50,449 bases of DNA from Ruixingdingia sedimenti (GTDB lineage Bacteria; Pseudomonadota; Alphaproteobacteria; Rhodobacterales; Rhodobacteraceae), in assembly GCF_031432425.1 (NCBI RefSeq), contig NZ_JAVKPH010000028.1, positions 1 to 50,449 of the forward strand. The letters run 5' to 3'. Each line of letters opens with the position of its first letter. Position 1 is the first letter of the stretch. This document shows positions 42,644-50,449 of the stretch, piece after piece. Under the pieces are notes generated by a model. That model made no database searches and was not told the origin of the DNA. It saw only the letters and a list, made by a program, of their open reading frames with translations. Both the position numbers and the translations under genes were made by a program.

Positions 42644-43019
42644 CAAAGAGCGGCAGCCCGACATCGGGGCCCTGGGCAGGATCCCGCAGGATGACGAAGG
42701 GCCGGTCTTCAACGCCCCCTGGGAAGCAAGCGCCTTCGCGATCGCCGTCAGGCTGAGCGAGGCGGGGCATTTCACCTGGGGCGAGTGGGTCGATGCCTTT
42801 TCCAGACAGATCAAGGATTTCGAGGCGAAAGGGATCTATGATCCCGCCACCGACGACGGCCATCACTACTACGAGATCTGGGTGGCCACGCTGGAAAAGC
42901 TGATCGTGGGAAAGGGCATCTTCGACGGGGCGGCGCTGGATGCGCGTCACCAGCACCTGATCGACAACCCGGTCCCGCATGATCACGAGGCCCGGCGCGA
43001 CCCGATCTTCATCGGCTGA
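42627..43019 (+). CDS. Nitrile hydratase accessory (activator) protein
   Basis: This 130-residue protein has a beta-subunit-like fold. LGRIPQDDEGPVFNAPWEASAFAIAV, the FTWGEWVDAFSRQI segment and YYEIWVATLEKLIV place it in the nitrile hydratase accessory family, the subunit-exchange chaperone that loads cobalt and helps oxidise the claw cysteines. The start is TTG at 42627, supported by GGGAGG 6 bases upstream and lying inside the previous gene. No NhlF-type cobalt permease gene is nearby. Confidence 0.88.
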   Translation: MSQPIDKERQPDIGALGRIPQDDEGPVFNAPWEASAFAIAVRLSEAGHFTWGEWVDAFSRQIKDFEAKGIYDPATDDGHHYYEIWVATLEKLIVGKGIFDGAALDARHQHLIDNPVPHDHEARRDPIFIG

Positions 43020-43108
43020 GGCCGGCAGGTCCCGGCGGCTCTGGCCGCCGGGCCGAACCGGAGGCCCGCTGCCCGGGTTTCCGATCCCGTGGCACGAGGA
43101 CATCATCC

Positions 43109-43882
43109 ATGGTCGAAACCCGCAAAGTGCTGGTGGACCGCGCGGGCGGCATCGGCATCGTCACCCTGAACCGCCCCGAACAGCGCAACGCGATCGACGC
43201 GGAAACCTGCGCGCAGTTGCGTGCGGCCTTCGACGGTATCGAGGCGGACGACAGCCTGCGCATCGCGGTTCTTGCCGCGAAGGGCCCCGTCTTCTGCGCG
43301 GGGATGGACCTCAAGGCCTTCGTGAATGGCGAGGCGGAACAGATCCTGTTCGGCCCCGGCCGCCTTGGCGGTTTCGCAAGCCGGGTGCGGCGCAAGCCGG
43401 TGATCGCGGCGGTGCAGGGCGCCGCGCTGGCAGGCGGGTTCGAGATCATGCTGGCCTGCGACATGGCGGTGGCGGTGCGCGGTGCGATATTCGGCCTGCC
43501 CGAATGCAAGCGCGGGATCGTCGCCGGGGCGGGCGGTGCGTTCCGTCTTGGCCAGCTGCTGCCCCGGGCCATCGCGAACGAGATCCTGTTGACCGGGGCG
43601 CCCTTCGATGCCGAACGTGCCGCGTCCCTCGGCCTGATCAACCGCATCACCGAGGGCGACCCGCTGCCCGAGGCGCTGCGGCTTGCCCGGGACATCGCGG
43701 AAAACGCGCCGCTTTCCATTTCCGCGAGCCTCGATCTTGCCCGCTGCGCGCAAGACGCGGTTTCGGAAACCTGTTGGGCGGAAAACGACCGGCACCTGCG
43801 CGCGCTGATCGCCAGCGAGGATGCTAAGGAAGGCGCCCGCGCCTTCGCCGAAAGGCGCGGGGCGCGCTGGACCGGGTGCTGA
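43109..43882 (+). CDS. Enoyl-CoA hydratase/isomerase, second crotonase of the cluster
   Basis: This 257-residue crotonase starts MVETRKVLVDRAGGIGIVTL. NRPEQRNAIDAET, the oxyanion-hole region PVFCAGMDLKAF and GAALAGGFEIMLACDMAVAV, and the FGLPECKRGIVAGAGGAFRL segment with the glutamate position are visible. Its reaction is not settled; it may hydrate or isomerise an unsaturated acyl-CoA made from the nitrile's acid. Last gene of the run that starts at 34201, with AraC convergent 48 bp away. Confidence 0.8.
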   Translation: MVETRKVLVDRAGGIGIVTLNRPEQRNAIDAETCAQLRAAFDGIEADDSLRIAVLAAKGPVFCAGMDLKAFVNGEAEQILFGPGRLGGFASRVRRKPVIAAVQGAALAGGFEIMLACDMAVAVRGAIFGLPECKRGIVAGAGGAFRLGQLLPRAIANEILLTGAPFDAERAASLGLINRITEGDPLPEALRLARDIAENAPLSISASLDLARCAQDAVSETCWAENDRHLRALIASEDAKEGARAFAERRGARWTGC

Positions 43883-43930
43883 GGTCCTGCGCGCTGAGAT
43901 CCGGCCGCCGCCGGGACGGCCCGGCGCACG

Positions 43931-44866
43931 TCAGTTCCGGCGCAGGATCTGTTCGGGCGAATAGCCGAGCAACTGCTTGAAGCTGCGGCTGAAATGGCTG
44001 ATGTCGTTGAAGCCGACCATGAACGCGGCCTCGGTCACGGTCTTGGCGTAATCCTCGCGCAGATAGCGTTCGCCCAGACGGACACGTTCCTGCAAGACCC
44101 ACCGCATCGGGGTTGTCCCGAGCTTGCCGAAAAGGCGGTTCATGGTGCGCGTCGAAACAGCGCCGAACCTTGCGATGTCCGCCGGCGACAGGTCGGGATC
44201 GGCAAGGTTGGCCCGGGCATAGGTCAGCATTCTTTCCATGCTCGGGTTCGCCACGTCGTCCGCCGACAGCGACGCGCTGTTCAGGTCGAGGATGGCCAGA
44301 ACGATGTCCAGCAAGGAATTCGCCAGCCGTTCCCGGACCATGGCGAACTGCCGCGTTTCGACATTCAGGTCGAGCAGCGAATCGATCATCTCGCACAGCA
44401 TCGTCGCCAGCCCCGGATCGCAGTCAAGGTTCCGCGCCAGAAGCTGCCGGGCATGCGGGGCGCGGGAATCGAGCACCGTCCGCGGCAGGGTCAGCAGGTT
44501 GATGGAGGCCGACAGATCATAGGTGAACGGCAGCGCCGTGTCGTAAAGCGCGATGCTGCCGTTTTTCTGGATCGCAGTCCGGCCGTTCTGTTCCAGCCTG
44601 CCTTCGCCGTTGCGCAGCACGCCAAGCAGGTACATGTCCTGATCGTCGGCCCGGATGTGCTTGCGTTCGCGCCGCCACCGGTGGGGCGGCGCATCGAATC
44701 GGCTGACCTGCATCCGCCCGAACTGGTTGCAGGTCAGTTCGGCGTTGAAACCGCCCTCGCAGTTTCTGGCGCTGTCCGCCGTAACGAACTGCTTGCAAAC
44801 GACTTCATGCCAGAATTCGTACTTGTCGCCACGCTCGAGATTGGCGGTCGTGTAGTGCGATTTCAT
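43931..44866 (-). CDS. AraC-family transcriptional activator (NitR/FeaR-type)
   Basis: This 311-residue regulator has an N-terminal AraC_binding_2-like sensor (YEFWHEVVCKQFV near residue 16; VSRFDAPPHRWRR) and two C-terminal helix-turn-helix motifs (LSPADIARFGAVSTRTMNRLF and VTEAAFMVGFNDISHFSRSF, about residues 225-300). This sensor type occurs in NitR and related activators of amide and nitrile genes. It lies between the nitrile hydratase run and the amidase gene, divergent from the latter. It is the likely protein for the paired half-sites at 33858, 34063 and 45063; inducer would be the nitrile or amide. Confidence 0.88.
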   Translation of the reverse strand: MKSHYTTANLERGDKYEFWHEVVCKQFVTADSARNCEGGFNAELTCNQFGRMQVSRFDAPPHRWRRERKHIRADDQDMYLLGVLRNGEGRLEQNGRTAIQKNGSIALYDTALPFTYDLSASINLLTLPRTVLDSRAPHARQLLARNLDCDPGLATMLCEMIDSLLDLNVETRQFAMVRERLANSLLDIVLAILDLNSASLSADDVANPSMERMLTYARANLADPDLSPADIARFGAVSTRTMNRLFGKLGTTPMRWVLQERVRLGERYLREDYAKTVTEAAFMVGFNDISHFSRSFKQLLGYSPEQILRRN

Positions 44867-45062
44867 CCCGCATTCCCCCCATCTCCGCGCTACGGTTGCG
44901 GAGACCTCGGCACGATCAAGCGGTTGCCGTCACGTTTCTGTCAAGAGAAAGAAGGGCCCGGCCCCCGCCGGGCAGGGCCGTGCCCCGGCCGGGCCCGGCG
45001 CCCGCGGGGGCAGCGTTTGCGGGGCCTTTTCCGGCGATCCCCCGGGCGCGTGCCCGGCCGAT

Positions 45063-45126
45063 GGCGCTCTGATGCAAATGCGTTGTCTGCGTTGGACAAG
45101 CCTGCTTCGCGCACCGCGGCTAGGCT
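45063..45126 (+). promoter_or_regulatory. Activator-type promoter P3 (amidase/sugar-ABC operon)
   Basis: Half-site 1 GGCGCTCTGATGCAAATG (45063-45080), 4 bases, half-site 2 GTCTGCGTTGGACAAGCC (45085-45102), and TAGGCT as -10 at 45121-45126. The 22-bp period and -10 distance equal those of P1 and P2 within one base. The rest of the 294-bp divergent gap 44867-45160 is GC-hairpin-rich but otherwise featureless. Confidence 0.58.
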
Positions 45127-45160
45127 TTTCCAACGGATCGAAAACCAGAGGAACGACATC

Positions 45161-46639
45161 ATGAAGAGCAACGATCTGCTGCACGCGGGCCTGGTGGAAG
45201 TCGCTCGTCTTATCCGGTCGAGAGAGGTGTCGGCGTCCGAGGTGACGGAGGCGACGCTCGCGCGGATCGACGAGATCGACGGCACCTACATGAGCTATCT
45301 GCATGTCTGTTCCGAACATGCGCTGGCGCGTGCCGCGATGGCCGATGTCGAGATCGCCAAGGGGATCCACAAGGGGCCGCTGCATGGCGTTCCGCTGTCG
45401 CTGAAGGATCTGTGCTACACGACCTTCGCGCCGACGACCTGGGGCACGACGATCCATTCGGGCCACACCCCGGACCACAATGCCACGGTGGTGTCGCGGC
45501 TGCTGGCGGCGGGGTCGGTCATCCTCGGCAAGGTGACGATGACCGAGGGCGCCTATACCAGCCACCACCCCCGCATCCCCGCGCCGCCGAACCCCTGGGG
45601 GCGGGACCTCTGGGTCGGTTCCTCCTCGACCGGATCCGCGGTGGCGACGGCCGCGGGCATGGGCTACGGCACCGTCGGGTCCGATACCGGCGGGTCGATC
45701 CGTTTTCCGTCGGCCACCTGCGGGCTGACCGGCATCAAACCGACCTGGGGCCGGGTCAGCCGGCACGGCGTGTTCGCGCTGGCCGATACGCTGGATCACG
45801 TCGGGCCGATGGCGCGTTCGGCGCAGGACTGCGCCGCCATCCTTCAGGCCATCGCCGGATGGGATGCGAACGACCCGACCTCGATCGACAGGCCCGTGCA
45901 GGACTACATGGCCGAAGTCGGTCGCAGCATCCGCGACCTGCGGATCGGCATCGACCGCAGCTATGCCCTGTCCGGCGTCGACCCAGAGGTTGCCGCCGCG
46001 CTCGAGGCCGCCATCGCCGTTTTCGAGGATCTGGGCGCGCGTTTCGTCGATGTGCGGTTCCCCGATTACGAGGCGCTGGTGGCCGAATGGATCATGATGT
46101 GCGCGATCGAGACGGCGGTTGCGCATGCGGCGAGCTATCCCGGCCGGGCGGCGGAATACGGGCCGGAACTGGCCCAACTGATCGACGAGGGGCGGCGTAC
46201 CCCGGGGATGGCGGTGGCGCGCGCGACGCATTTGCGCCGCGCCTTCACCGAATCGCTGGCCACGATGATGGGCGGGGTCGACTGCCTGCTGATCCCGACC
46301 ATGCCGATGCCGATCCCGACGCTGGAAAAGATGGGGGAATACGGGGCGGATCCCTCGGTGCTGAACGGCATCCTGCGCTTCACCGCGCCGTTCAACTTTT
46401 CGGGCAGCCCGACCATAACGCTGCCCAACGGGATCGACAGCCGCGGCCTGCCGCTGAGCATGCAGGTCGTCGCACCGCATCTGCGCGAGGATGTTCTCGT
46501 CCGTGTGGGCCATGCCTACCAGACCATGACCGACTGGCACCGCAAGATGCCGAAGGGCCTCGTCAGGGCGAACGGGGCAGAGAGGGCCCGTGCCGGTGCC
46601 CGTGCCGATGCCGATGCCGGTGCCGGGGCGCCCCGCTGA
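45161..46639 (+). CDS. Amidase-signature family amidase
   Basis: Hydrolyses an amide, expected to be the product of the nitrile hydratase, to acid and ammonia. The 492 residues hold the Ser-cisSer-Lys triad: K82 in SLKDL, S155 in GSSSTGSA, and nucleophile S179 in DTGGSIRFPS, followed by CGLTGIKPTWGRVSR. The start at 45161 follows a GAGGAACG site; an open frame extends further up but crosses the promoter. The last about 18 residues are an Ala-Gly-Arg-Asp low-complexity tail from a degenerate 6-base repeat (46592-46635). Confidence 0.92.
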   Translation: MKSNDLLHAGLVEVARLIRSREVSASEVTEATLARIDEIDGTYMSYLHVCSEHALARAAMADVEIAKGIHKGPLHGVPLSLKDLCYTTFAPTTWGTTIHSGHTPDHNATVVSRLLAAGSVILGKVTMTEGAYTSHHPRIPAPPNPWGRDLWVGSSSTGSAVATAAGMGYGTVGSDTGGSIRFPSATCGLTGIKPTWGRVSRHGVFALADTLDHVGPMARSAQDCAAILQAIAGWDANDPTSIDRPVQDYMAEVGRSIRDLRIGIDRSYALSGVDPEVAAALEAAIAVFEDLGARFVDVRFPDYEALVAEWIMMCAIETAVAHAASYPGRAAEYGPELAQLIDEGRRTPGMAVARATHLRRAFTESLATMMGGVDCLLIPTMPMPIPTLEKMGEYGADPSVLNGILRFTAPFNFSGSPTITLPNGIDSRGLPLSMQVVAPHLREDVLVRVGHAYQTMTDWHRKMPKGLVRANGAERARAGARADADAGAGAPR

Positions 46640-46765
46640 CACGACACCGCCCCCGGGCGGCATGACGCGACACCACGAAAGAACCGGCGGCCGGAATGCG
46701 CTTGCGGCCGAACGGGCCGTCATACGCGGCGAAAAGATACCAACAATCAACAGAGAGGAATGACC

Positions 46766-47848
46766 ATGCGAACGATCCTTAGGAACACGGCCCTGTCGGC
46801 GACCCTGCTGGCGGCGCTCGGGCTGGTCTCTGCGGCCAGCGCGCAGCAGGCGACGATGGCCGAACATGCCGACATCAAGGCGATGTGCGGCGACAAGCCG
46901 GCCTCGGTCGCGCTGGTCGACGGTTTCGGCGGCGCCACCTGGTTCAAGACCGCGGCGGCCGAATTCCGCGACGAGATGTCCAAATGCGCGAATGTGGAAC
47001 GGATCACCTATCTGGACGCCAACGGCAGCGCACAGGCGTACAACAGCCATATCAACAGCCTCGTCGCCCAAGGCTATGACATCATCGTCGCCTTCACCCA
47101 TTTCGGCGACGCCTCGATCCCCGCCTTCCGGTCGGCCAAGCGCGCCGGCGTGACCGTCGTTCCCTATTTCACGCAATTGAGCGGGACCGTGGGGCAGGAC
47201 TACGACGCGATCGTCTATCAGGATCCGATCGCCGTCGGCGGCAAATGGGCCGACTGGCTGGCGGAATCGCTCGGCGGAGAGGGCAATGTGTTCTTCCTCG
47301 GCGGCCCTCCGGGCGCGGCTTCATCGGAACGGTTCATGGAGGGCTTTTCCACCCGGCTGGCCAATTACCCGGGCATGAAGCTGCTGGAAAACCAGTATAT
47401 CGTGACCAACTGGAACCCGGTCGATACCCAGCAGGCCATCGCCGCGCTGATCGCCAAACATCCCAGGATCGACGGCATCGCCTCCGACTACGGCGTCACC
47501 ACGCAACCGGCGATCAACGCGTTCAAGCAGGCGGGCCTTCCCGTCCCGGCGCAGGCCACGCTTGCCAGCAGCAACGAACTGAACTGCCTTTTCCTGAAGG
47601 ATCAGGAGGCGGGCAACGGCTGGAAATACCTCTCGCTCGACGGCACGACGACGCTGGTGCGGTTCGCCGCGCGGCGGGCCATGTCGATCTTCCAGGGGAC
47701 GGAAAACAACGAACCCGGTGGTGTGGTGTCCTACACCTATGCCGACAGCGAGGCCGGGATCATGCCGGAATGCGTGCCCGAACTGCCGCCGGACGCCGAT
47801 CTTTCCGGCCAGTTGAGCGCGCAGGCGCTGATCGACCTTCTCAAGTAA
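46766..47848 (+). CDS. Sugar-type ABC transporter periplasmic binding protein
   Basis: This 360-residue class I periplasmic binding protein (ribose/Peripla_BP_4 type) has a signal peptide ending near AASAQQ (residues 23-28). SVALVDGFGGATWFKTAAAEF, SLVAQGYDIIVAFTHFGDASIPA, GGKWADWLAESLGGEG and HPRIDGIASDYG are the hinge and ligand-site segments. ATG at 46766 is preferred over 46760 because it has better spacing from GAGAGG. Family members bind sugars or small glycosides, so a nitrile glycoside or an unrelated sugar could be the cargo. It lies directly upstream of the fused transporter. Confidence 0.85.
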   Translation: MRTILRNTALSATLLAALGLVSAASAQQATMAEHADIKAMCGDKPASVALVDGFGGATWFKTAAAEFRDEMSKCANVERITYLDANGSAQAYNSHINSLVAQGYDIIVAFTHFGDASIPAFRSAKRAGVTVVPYFTQLSGTVGQDYDAIVYQDPIAVGGKWADWLAESLGGEGNVFFLGGPPGAASSERFMEGFSTRLANYPGMKLLENQYIVTNWNPVDTQQAIAALIAKHPRIDGIASDYGVTTQPAINAFKQAGLPVPAQATLASSNELNCLFLKDQEAGNGWKYLSLDGTTTLVRFAARRAMSIFQGTENNEPGGVVSYTYADSEAGIMPECVPELPPDADLSGQLSAQALIDLLK

Positions 47849-47859
47849 CGGGGGCCAGA

Positions 47860-50340
47860 ATGTCGGCCGTAGTTCTGGATGTCAGATCCATATCGAAGCG
47901 GTTTCCCGGTGTCTGGGCGCTGCGGAATGTCGGCTTCGATGTCCGGGCCGGGGAAGTGCACGGCCTCGTCGGCGAAAACGGCGCGGGGAAATCCACGCTG
48001 ATGTCGGTGGCGAGCGGGGCGCTGATCCCCGAAGAGGGCGAGGTCTTCATCGCCGGAACAGGGGCGCCATTGGGCGATACCTCTGCCATCCGCGCCATGG
48101 GCATGGCCATCGTCCGGCAGGAACCGGCGCTGATGCCCGATCTGTCGGTGGCCGACAACATGTACATGGGGGTGCCGCAGGCGCGGCGCCCCCGCATTTC
48201 CGACAAGCTGGCCTGGGCACAGGCGCAGATCGACGCCTGGGATGCCGGGAACACCATCGACGCGGCCCACCGCGTCGACCAGATGAACGCGCAGCAACGC
48301 TTCATCATCGAGATCGTCAAGGCCCTCGCCGCGGATCCGAAGATCCTGATCCTCGACGAGCCGACCGAACATCTGCTGCGCGACGATGTGGAACGCCTGT
48401 TCGAACGCATCCGGGCGCTGGCGGCAAAGGGGGTGGGCGTCGTCTACATCTCGCACCGCATCCGCGAGGTTCAGGAAATCTCGGACCGGATCACCGTGCT
48501 GCGCGACGGCGAGACGCAGGGCACCCGCCAGACCGCGGGCCTGAGCGAACAGCAGATCGTGGAGCTGATCGTCGGCAACGCGGTCGAACATGAATTCCCC
48601 CGGAAAGCCGCCTGCGCGGGGGATGCCGTCGCGCTGTCGGTCGACGGGCTTTCCGGCGACGGCTTCGACGGGATCTCGTTTTCGCTGCGGCGGGGCGAGA
48701 TCCTCGGCCTTGCCGGGATGGAAGGGCATGGCAAGCTGGAGGTGCTTCAGGCCATCGCCGGGCTGAAACCTTCGCAAGGGGGGCTCACGGTGAACGGCAC
48801 GGCCCTGCGCCGCCGCAGCCCCGCGACCGCAAGCGCGGCGGGGATCGCCTATCTGTCCGGCTCGCGCCACAGGGACGGCATGTTCGCCGACCTGTCGGTG
48901 CGCGAGAATTTCAGCTTTCGCGCGCTGGACAGGTTCGCGACGCTGAGCGTGATCGACCCGGGCGCCGAAAAGGCGGCGGCGAACCGGGCCATCGGTCTGC
49001 TCGACATCCGCACCGCCAGCCAGGAAACCCGCATCGGCGCGCTGTCGGGCGGAAACCAGCAGAAAGTGCTGATCGCCGGCGTGCTCGAGGCCGGGCCGGG
49101 CGTGATCCTGATCGACGAGCCGACACAGGGCGTCGATGTGGGCGCGCGCGTGGCGATCTATCAACTGATCCGGGATGCGGCGGCAAAGGGCACCTCTTTC
49201 ATCATCGTATCCTCCGATGCGTTCGAACTGGCCGGGCTCTGCGACCGCATCCTCGTGATGTCGCGGGGCAATGTGGCCGGCGAACTGGCGGGCGAGGATG
49301 TCTCGGAGGCCGCAATCCTCCGCGAGGTCCTGACCTCCACCGGATCGCGGCGGCGGCAGGATACGGCGGCGGGCGCGCTGAAGGCCTTCGGCATCCGGCT
49401 GTCGGGGCATTGGGCGCCGGTGGCCGTCGCCATCGGGCTGTCGGTCCTTCTGGGGCTGTTCGCCGCCGCGTCGAACGAATTCTACCTGACCGAACGCAAT
49501 CTGGGCGGCATGCTGCTGCTGGTCGCGGCGTTGGCGCTGGTCGGTTATGGCCAACAGCTTCTCATGCTGATCGGCGGGCTGGACCTTTCGGTGGGGCCGA
49601 TGATGGGGATGACGGTGGTGATCCTGTCGTTCTTCTACCCCGCCGGCGCGACCGGGGGGCAGTTGGCGTTGGGGCTTGCGGCCGTCATTCTGGCGGCGAT
49701 CCTTGTCGGGGCGGTCAACTGGACGCTGGTCGATCCCGTCGGCATGCATCCGATGATCGCGACGCTGGCGACCTTCATGGCCTTGCAGGCGATTTCGCTG
49801 ACGCTGCGGCCGACCCCGGGCGGGATGATCGACTTCGACATCCTCGACGCGATCAACGTCCGCATCGGTTTCCTGCCGGTGGTCGCCATTCTTGCGGTGC
49901 TGGTCGCGGTGCTGCTGGAAGTCATGCTGTTCCGCTCGATCTTCGGCATCCGGCTGCGCGGCATGGGATCGCGGGTCGAAGCGGCGCGGGTCGCCGGGGT
50001 GTCCGAACGCCGGATGCGGCTTGCGGCCTATGTCGGCTGTTCGGTGCTTGCCGCCGTCGCCGGTTTCGTCATGGCCGGGCAGGTGGGCATCGGCGACGCG
50101 CTGAGCGGGAACGAATACACGCTCGCCTCGATCGCGGCGGTGGTCGTCGGCGGCGCCAGCCTTTTCGGCGCCCGGGGGTCCTTTGTCGGGGTGTTCGTGG
50201 CGGCGCTTCTCATCACCCAGATCAACACGGTCACGACCTTCCTCGACCTCAGCGACGCCTATCGGTCGATCCTGCTGGGTCTGATGATCATCGTGGCGGT
50301 GGCTTCCTACTCGCTCGCGCGGAAAAAGGCGGTGGCGACG
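47860..50340 (+). CDS. Fused sugar ABC transporter ATPase-permease, 3' end interrupted by IS
   Basis: A single frame encodes an RbsA-like double ATPase followed by an RbsC-like permease. NBD1 (about 1-240) has Walker A GENGAGKST at 38-46 and ILILDEPT at 162-169, but a degenerate signature (MNAQQRFIIEIVKAL). NBD2 (about 250-490) has SGGNQQKV near 396-403 and VILIDEPTQGVD. From about residue 508 (KAFGIRLSGHWAPVAVAI) there are membrane helices, with GGLDLSVGPMMGMTVVIL, then GMHPMIATLATFMALQAI, then VVGGASLFGARGSFVGVFV as in RbsC. I checked that no stop separates the halves. The frame reaches V-A-T at 50332-50340, where the IS begins, and stays open to the window edge, so only a short C-terminal tail seems lost. 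The 47848-47860 gap is 11 bases, so it is co-expressed with the binding protein. Confidence 0.88.
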
Positions 50341-50449
50341 GCTCTGTTGCACAAATCGGCTGCTGATCGGACTTCCCCTTTCCCCGGACAGATTTATCCT
50401 GCGACCTCTGTGATGGGCGTGCCGAGCGCGGTGAAGCCGTTGAGCACGG
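50340..50449 (-). mobile_element. 3' end of the same IS5-family element, inverted copy
   Basis: Identical on the - strand to positions 1-110: the tip GGCTCTGTTGCACAAATC begins at 50340, and the last transposase codons end at the stop at 50394-50396. It interrupts the fused ABC transporter gene. The two copies have their transposase 3' ends facing into the window. Confidence 0.75.

Noticed and set aside
44917..44935. Lone GATCAAGCG near the AraC gene start
   Set aside because: Only part of one half-site matches and it lacks a paired site, so an autoregulatory operator is not supported.
47737..50352. An 871-codon open frame on the - strand
   Set aside because: It is antisense to the clearly real ABC transporter fusion and has shadow-type composition (His/Arg/Asp/Gln runs).

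Overview
The window is GC-rich DNA from an alphaproteobacterium, most likely a member of the Rhodobacteraceae (Paracoccus/Rhodobacter-type). The placement rests on GcrA and GapR (DUF2312), both alphaproteobacterial chromosome and cell-cycle proteins, on ThyX as thymidylate synthase, on pseudoazurin, and on codon use rich in G+C third positions. No species can be assigned from the sequence alone. Both ends of the window are the same 110 bp in inverted orientation: the 3' end of an IS5-family (IS903-like) element. At both ends it cuts into a gene, a PRC-barrel protein on the left and a fused sugar-ABC importer on the right. The window therefore probably ends where copies of this IS interrupt the chromosome or an assembly contig.

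Region 1 (about 0.1-30 kb) is mostly core chromosome. In order it holds: csbD; glycerate kinase and valS; a frameshifted low-GC gene; an Lrp/AsnC regulator divergent from an ornithine-type decarboxylase; an orphan molybdenum hydroxylase large subunit; a DUF2235 hydrolase; a PaaI thioesterase; an adenosylcobalamin riboswitch driving btuB-btuF-btuC-btuD; a glyoxalase-like protein; a SLAM outer-membrane exporter with a TbpB-like lipoprotein; thyX; a degenerate REP-associated transposase next to REP palindromes; an ArsC/Spx-like protein; rimO; DUF1992; an enoyl-CoA hydratase; gcrA; gapR; a sulfotransferase-like protein; an FbpB-type permease; and tRNA-Thr(UGU). Five copies of a long intergenic inverted repeat (arms GGGATATTT...GACAGAAARTGA) are scattered between these genes.

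Region 2 (about 29.8-50.3 kb) looks like one catabolic island. A ten-gene run on the + strand (34.2-43.9 kb) encodes an acyl-CoA synthetase, both subunits of methylcrotonyl-CoA carboxylase, HMG-CoA lyase, methylglutaconyl-CoA hydratase, a cobalt-type nitrile hydratase whose beta subunit is split into two genes, its accessory protein, and a second crotonase. An AraC-family regulator follows on the - strand. Divergent from it are an amidase, a sugar-type periplasmic binding protein and a fused ATPase-permease. Together these would convert a C5 branched nitrile to amide, acid, acyl-CoA and finally acetyl-CoA plus acetoacetate. Upstream of the run, and divergent from it, is a FecBCD-type metal/chelate ABC importer followed by pseudoazurin and a methyltransferase.

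The main new observation is that three promoters share the same layout: the ABC importer operon, the acyl-CoA synthetase/nitrile hydratase operon, and the amidase/sugar-importer operon. Each has two 18-bp half-sites in direct repeat exactly 22 bp apart, ending 19-20 bp upstream of a -10-like hexamer. This suggests one AraC-type regulon that couples nitrile uptake, hydrolysis, branched-chain acyl-CoA breakdown and perhaps cobalt supply for the nitrile hydratase. Functions are assigned from recognisable motifs and gene order; substrates are inference.
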